Below are positions 5,829 through 7,974 of a stretch of DNA of 7,974 nucleotides, piece by piece. The notes beneath the pieces are model-generated. The model was given only the letters and a program-made list of their open reading frames with translations. It ran no database searches and was not told the origin of the DNA. Made by a program: the position numbers and the translations under genes. Within the stretch, counting starts at the first letter, position 1, and every line of letters begins with the position of its first letter. Source of the stretch: Nocardioides sp. (GTDB lineage Bacteria; Actinomycetota; Actinomycetes; Propionibacteriales; Nocardioidaceae); the NCBI GenBank assembly GCA_023252065.1, contig JAHEXO010000075.1:1-7974 (forward strand). The letters run 5' to 3'.

Positions 5829-6980
5829 TCAGCGGGCGTGGACGGCCACGAAGTCCCTCGAGGTGTGCGTGTAGTAGCGGTCCGCCGGTCTCTGGTAGTT
5901 CGGCAGGAGGCTCCTCGGCCGCGGTTGAGCCGGGCTCCCGCCGTCGCGGTAGGTCATGAATGAGACCCACGCCGGGTTGATGTCGAGCTCCATGGCGCGG
6001 ACGCAACCGGCTCGCTGGAGCACGTGTGCGAGATCCGAGACCGACATCGCGTCCCCCGAGGCGTAGACGAGGTCGCCTTGTCTCGTGATCCCGATGCCCG
6101 AGCGGAAGATGTAGTAGGCGCCGCCGAGGGTCAGGCCCCAGTCGAAGAGATGGCTCGCGTAGATGTTCTGCGCGATGGTGCCGTGGTCGATGAGCAGACC
6201 CAGGTTCTGCCGCACGCCGACGACGTCAGGGGTCATCCGGACCTCGTGGCCCCAGCTCCCGACCTGCATCGACCCGTCGCGGTAGAAGACCTCGGAGGCG
6301 GCGCCGTTCACCAGGGTCCCGGCGGTGCGGCCGTCCAGGTAGAAGCCGCCGTGGGCATCGGCCATCCGGAAGCCGCCGTTCCAGGTCGCCACCAGCCCGC
6401 GCCGATCCGTCGGGGCCACCCAGTCGGGGACCGGCCACGTGCCGCCCGGTTCCTGGAAGCCGGGATGGAGCGAGAAGCGCAGCAGTCGTGGGTTCATCCA
6501 CACCACTCCGGTGAGGTACGACGTGTGCCGGGCGTCCGGACGCACGAAGGCAGCCTGCACGGCGGGCTGACCGTGCACGTGGACGAGGGTGTTCCAGGCT
6601 CCCTCCCCGGGCAGCGGGGGACTGGCGAACGGCTGGAGCGGCGGCAGCACGCTCGGTCGTGGATGCGGGCGCAGCACCCTCAGGACGGACGCCGACGGCG
6701 TCCCGCCGACGGCCGGGGGATGCAGGCTGTACTGGAGCTTCTCCAGCTCGAGCACGACGATCCCGAGACCGTGGCCCCGGCCCCAGCCCGCGAGCCTGGC
6801 AGCGGTCGAGTCGTTCCCGGGGGCCAGCAGTGCCTGCCCGATCGAGAACGTCACCCACACGGTCCCGGCCAGGCCGAGGGCCAGCACCACCTTGCCGCGC
6901 CGCGACCTCGGTCGGCGTAGGCGGCGGCGTCGAGGGCGCTTGGCAGCGCCCTCGAGAGGGGTTCTGTCGGTGATCGACAC
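5829..6980 (-). CDS. Membrane-anchored phosphodiester glycosidase (NAGPA-like) family protein
   Basis: This encodes 383 residues from GTG 6980. An arginine-rich cytosolic segment (about 15-30) precedes one hydrophobic helix (about 31-53) with no clear cleavage site, so the protein is probably anchored with its body outside. A proline-rich linker covers about 90-126. The C-terminal domain has features of the phosphodiester glycosidase family: NGGF at 201-204, GGFYLDG at 211-217, LVNGAAS at 223-229, RQNLGLLIDHG at 257-267 and MELDINPAW at 330-338. Family members cleave sugar-1-phosphodiesters, but most bacterial ones are untested, so a cell-envelope glycan role is inference. GTG 6980 is chosen because GGGAG lies 6 nt before it; GTG 6995 would add five residues but lacks a ribosome site. 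It is convergent to the Old Yellow Enzyme gene and divergent from thyA. Confidence 0.85.
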   Translation of the reverse strand: MSITDRTPLEGAAKRPRRRRLRRPRSRRGKVVLALGLAGTVWVTFSIGQALLAPGNDSTAARLAGWGRGHGLGIVVLELEKLQYSLHPPAVGGTPSASVLRVLRPHPRPSVLPPLQPFASPPLPGEGAWNTLVHVHGQPAVQAAFVRPDARHTSYLTGVVWMNPRLLRFSLHPGFQEPGGTWPVPDWVAPTDRRGLVATWNGGFRMADAHGGFYLDGRTAGTLVNGAASEVFYRDGSMQVGSWGHEVRMTPDVVGVRQNLGLLIDHGTIAQNIYASHLFDWGLTLGGAYYIFRSGIGITRQGDLVYASGDAMSVSDLAHVLQRAGCVRAMELDINPAWVSFMTYRDGGSPAQPRPRSLLPNYQRPADRYYTHTSRDFVAVHAR

Positions 6981-6986
6981 CTGGGA

Positions 6987-6991
6987 CTCCC
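6987..6991 (-). promoter_or_regulatory. Ribosome binding site deciding the glycosidase start
   Basis: GGGAG on the minus strand lies 6 nt before GTG 6980. It falls inside the five extra codons that the alternative start at 6995 would add. GTG 6995 has only a distant GAGGG behind it. This is the clearest Shine-Dalgarno sequence in the window. Confidence 0.55.
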
Positions 6992-7016
6992 GCACGGTCT
7001 CGGGACTGCGCCCTCG

Positions 7017-7044
7017 ACGCTAGGTCGGGCCGTCTGCACGTCAC
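7017..7044 (-). promoter_or_regulatory. Promoter of the glycosidase-family gene
   Basis: On the minus strand, GTGACG (7044-7039) matches the -35 consensus at four of six positions. A 16-bp spacer separates it from TAGCGT (7022-7017), a TANNNT -10 box. Transcription would begin near 7010, leaving a leader of about 30 nt before GTG 6980. The 12-bp repeat array starts 4 bp upstream of the -35 box. Confidence 0.5.
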
Positions 7045-7048
7045 CTGG

Positions 7049-7108
7049 CCAGAGATCGAGCCAGAGATCGAGCCAGAGATCGAGCCAGAGATCGAGCCAG
7101 AGATCGAG
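7049..7108. repeat. Five perfect tandem copies of a 12-bp repeat
   Basis: CCAGAGATCGAG is repeated five times without mismatch (7049-7060, 7061-7072, 7073-7084, 7085-7096, 7097-7108). It lies between two divergent promoters: about -39 to -98 from the presumed start of the glycosidase message and about -65 to -124 from the thyA start codon. Each unit has one GATC. The unit is a multiple of three, so it stays open in several frames, but no start codon leads into it on the plus strand. Perfect identity suggests recent slippage expansion. Effects on either promoter are inference. Confidence 0.95.
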
Positions 7109-7160
7109 GCGGGGTGGGGCGCTCCCGCGCGCTTCCCTGCCGAGCGTCGGTGCCCCCGCT

Positions 7161-7166
7161 TAGGGT
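7161..7166 (+). promoter_or_regulatory. -10 element of a probable leaderless thyA promoter
   Basis: TAGGGT is followed by 6 nt and the thyA ATG at 7173. No Shine-Dalgarno sequence fits in the gap. CTGCCG at 7137-7142 is a weak -35 candidate at 18-bp spacing. Confidence 0.6.
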
Positions 7167-7172
7167 GAGCCC

Positions 7173-7974
7173 ATGCAGGTGTACCTCGACCTCCTCCAGC
7201 ACATCCTCGACGACGGGACAGAGAAGTCCGACCGCACCGGCACCGGCACGCTGAGCGTGTTCGGGCACCAGATGCGCTTCGACCTGGCCCAGGGCTTCCC
7301 GTTGGTCACCACGAAGAAGGTCCACACCCGCTCGGTGTTCGCCGAGCTGCTGTGGTTCCTCCGCGGAGACACCAACGTCAAGTGGCTGCAGGAGCGCGGC
7401 GTCACCATCTGGGACGAGTGGGCCGACGCCGACGGAGACCTCGGGCCTGTCTACGGCTACCAGTGGCGCTCCTGGCCCGCCCCCGAGGGCCGCCACATCG
7501 ACCAGATCAAGCTCGTCATCGACCAGATCCGTGACAACCCCGACAGCCGTCGCCACATCGTCTCCGCGTGGAACGTCGCCGACATCCCCGACATGGCCCT
7601 GGCGCCCTGCCACACGATGTTCCAGTTCTACGTCGCTCCGTCCGCCGACGGGGGGCCGGGCCGCCTGTCGTGCCAGCTCTACCAGCGCTCCGCCGACGTC
7701 TTCCTCGGCGTCCCGTTCAACATCGCCTCCTACGCCCTGCTGACCCACATGGTCGCCCAGGTCACCGGGCTCCGGGTCGGCGACTTCGTGCACACCCTCG
7801 GCGACGCCCACCTCTACACCAACCACCTCGACCAGGCGCGCCTCCAGCTCACGCGTGACCCGCGGCCGCAGCCGACCCTGCGGCTCGACCCCTCGGTGAC
7901 CGAGATCGACGCCTTCGACCTCGACCACATCGAGATCGACGGCTACGACCCCCACCCGGGCATCAAGGCCCCCA
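7173..7974 (+). CDS. thyA: Thymidylate synthase, 3' end cut by the window edge
   Basis: The gene encodes the folate-dependent enzyme that methylates dUMP to dTMP, using 5,10-methylene-tetrahydrofolate as carbon donor and reductant. There are 267 codons before the edge. The sequence has reached the conserved [11 protein letters not shown] end, so by comparison with E. coli ThyA only a few codons and the stop are missing. Key residues are visible: R21, the active-site loop LAPCHTM with nucleophile C146, R126 and R127 from the partner subunit, and the [20 protein letters not shown] block at 165-184 with R172, D175 and N183, followed by H213 and Y215. The last group is shifted by six from E. coli numbering because of a short Gly-rich insertion at about 157-163. 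The ATG start matches the family and sits 6 nt after TAGGGT. It is divergent from the glycosidase gene across the repeat array. Confidence 0.97.
   Translation, partial: MQVYLDLLQHILDDGTEKSDRTGTGTLSVFGHQMRFDLAQGFPLVTTKKVHTRSVFAELLWFLRGDTNVKWLQERGVTIWDEWADADGDLGPVYGYQWRSWPAPEGRHIDQIKLVIDQIRDNPDSRRHIVSAWNVADIPDMALAPCHTMFQFYVAPSADGGPGRLSCQLYQRSADVFLGVPFNIASYALLTHMVAQVTGLRVGDFVHTLGDAHLYTNHLDQARLQLTRDPRPQPTLRLDPSVTEIDAFDLDHIEIDGYDPHPGIKAP

Noticed and set aside
6024..6920. A 298-codon plus-strand frame opposite the glycosidase-family gene
   Set aside because: It has no recognisable motif and mirrors the codon pattern of the real minus-strand gene.
6981..6995. Longer start (GTG 6995) for the glycosidase-family gene
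   Set aside because: It lacks a well-placed Shine-Dalgarno sequence, while GTG 6980 has GGGAG at 6-nt spacing. The extra five residues carry no feature.
7049..7108. The tandem repeat as a CRISPR array or replication-origin iteron cluster
   Set aside because: Units are 12 bp, directly abutting with no spacers. There is no cas gene, initiator gene or AT-rich stretch nearby.
7049..7168. A plus-strand frame reading the array as PEIE repeats and ending at the TGA at 7166-7168
   Set aside because: No ATG, GTG or TTG lies in frame between the previous stop (6971-6973) and the array, and the frame ends inside the thyA promoter.
7041..7955. A 304-codon minus-strand frame opposite thyA, ending in SLAR repeats from the 12-bp array
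   Set aside because: It is antisense to a clear thymidylate synthase. The SLAR repeats only reflect the array being a multiple of three.

Overview
The window is about 70% GC or more, with strongly GC-rich third codon positions, GTG starts and many TANNNT motifs placed just upstream of start codons. This points to a high-GC actinobacterium. The gene order (conserved small protein, pepA, gcvT) and the protein wording suggest a Nocardioides-like member of the Propionibacteriales; that placement is inference. It looks like ordinary chromosomal housekeeping DNA. I see no transposase, integrase, phage gene, tRNA, rRNA, CRISPR array or defence gene.

Layout. At the left edge, the end of a small conserved actinobacterial protein of unknown function (+) runs tail-to-tail into pepA (-), a leucyl aminopeptidase, and the two overlap by 41 bp. 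pepA is divergent from gcvT (+), the aminomethyltransferase of the glycine cleavage system. Their 74-bp gap holds two facing -10 elements and a perfect 7-bp inverted repeat. gcvT is coupled by an ATGA overlap to an 85-residue tryptophan-rich protein of unknown function. Then come three + strand genes: a PhzF-family isomerase/epimerase-like protein, a pyridoxamine-phosphate-oxidase-like split-barrel protein, and a YqjM-like Old Yellow Enzyme. The last two are probably cotranscribed. A membrane-anchored protein of the phosphodiester glycosidase (NAGPA-like) family lies on the - strand, convergent to the Old Yellow Enzyme. A 192-bp divergent region follows, carrying five perfect copies of a 12-bp repeat, and then thyA (+), thymidylate synthase, cut by the right edge a few codons before its expected end.

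How the genes relate. GcvT makes 5,10-methylene-tetrahydrofolate and ThyA consumes it, so both ends of the window touch one-carbon metabolism. PhzF-like, split-barrel and Old Yellow Enzyme genes form a small cluster of enzymes acting on small molecules, two of them probably flavin-dependent, with no identified substrate. The most distinctive signal is regulatory: five of the eight genes (pepA, gcvT, PhzF-like, split-barrel and thyA) have TANNNT exactly 6 or 7 nt before the start codon, the arrangement of leaderless transcription. The genes without it are the ones expected to be translated from within a longer message, plus the glycosidase, which has its own promoter and a Shine-Dalgarno sequence, and the edge-truncated first gene. 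I found no convincing novel system; the 12-bp repeat array beside a promoter, the inverted repeat in the gcvT promoter and the unknown GcvT-coupled protein are the best leads.
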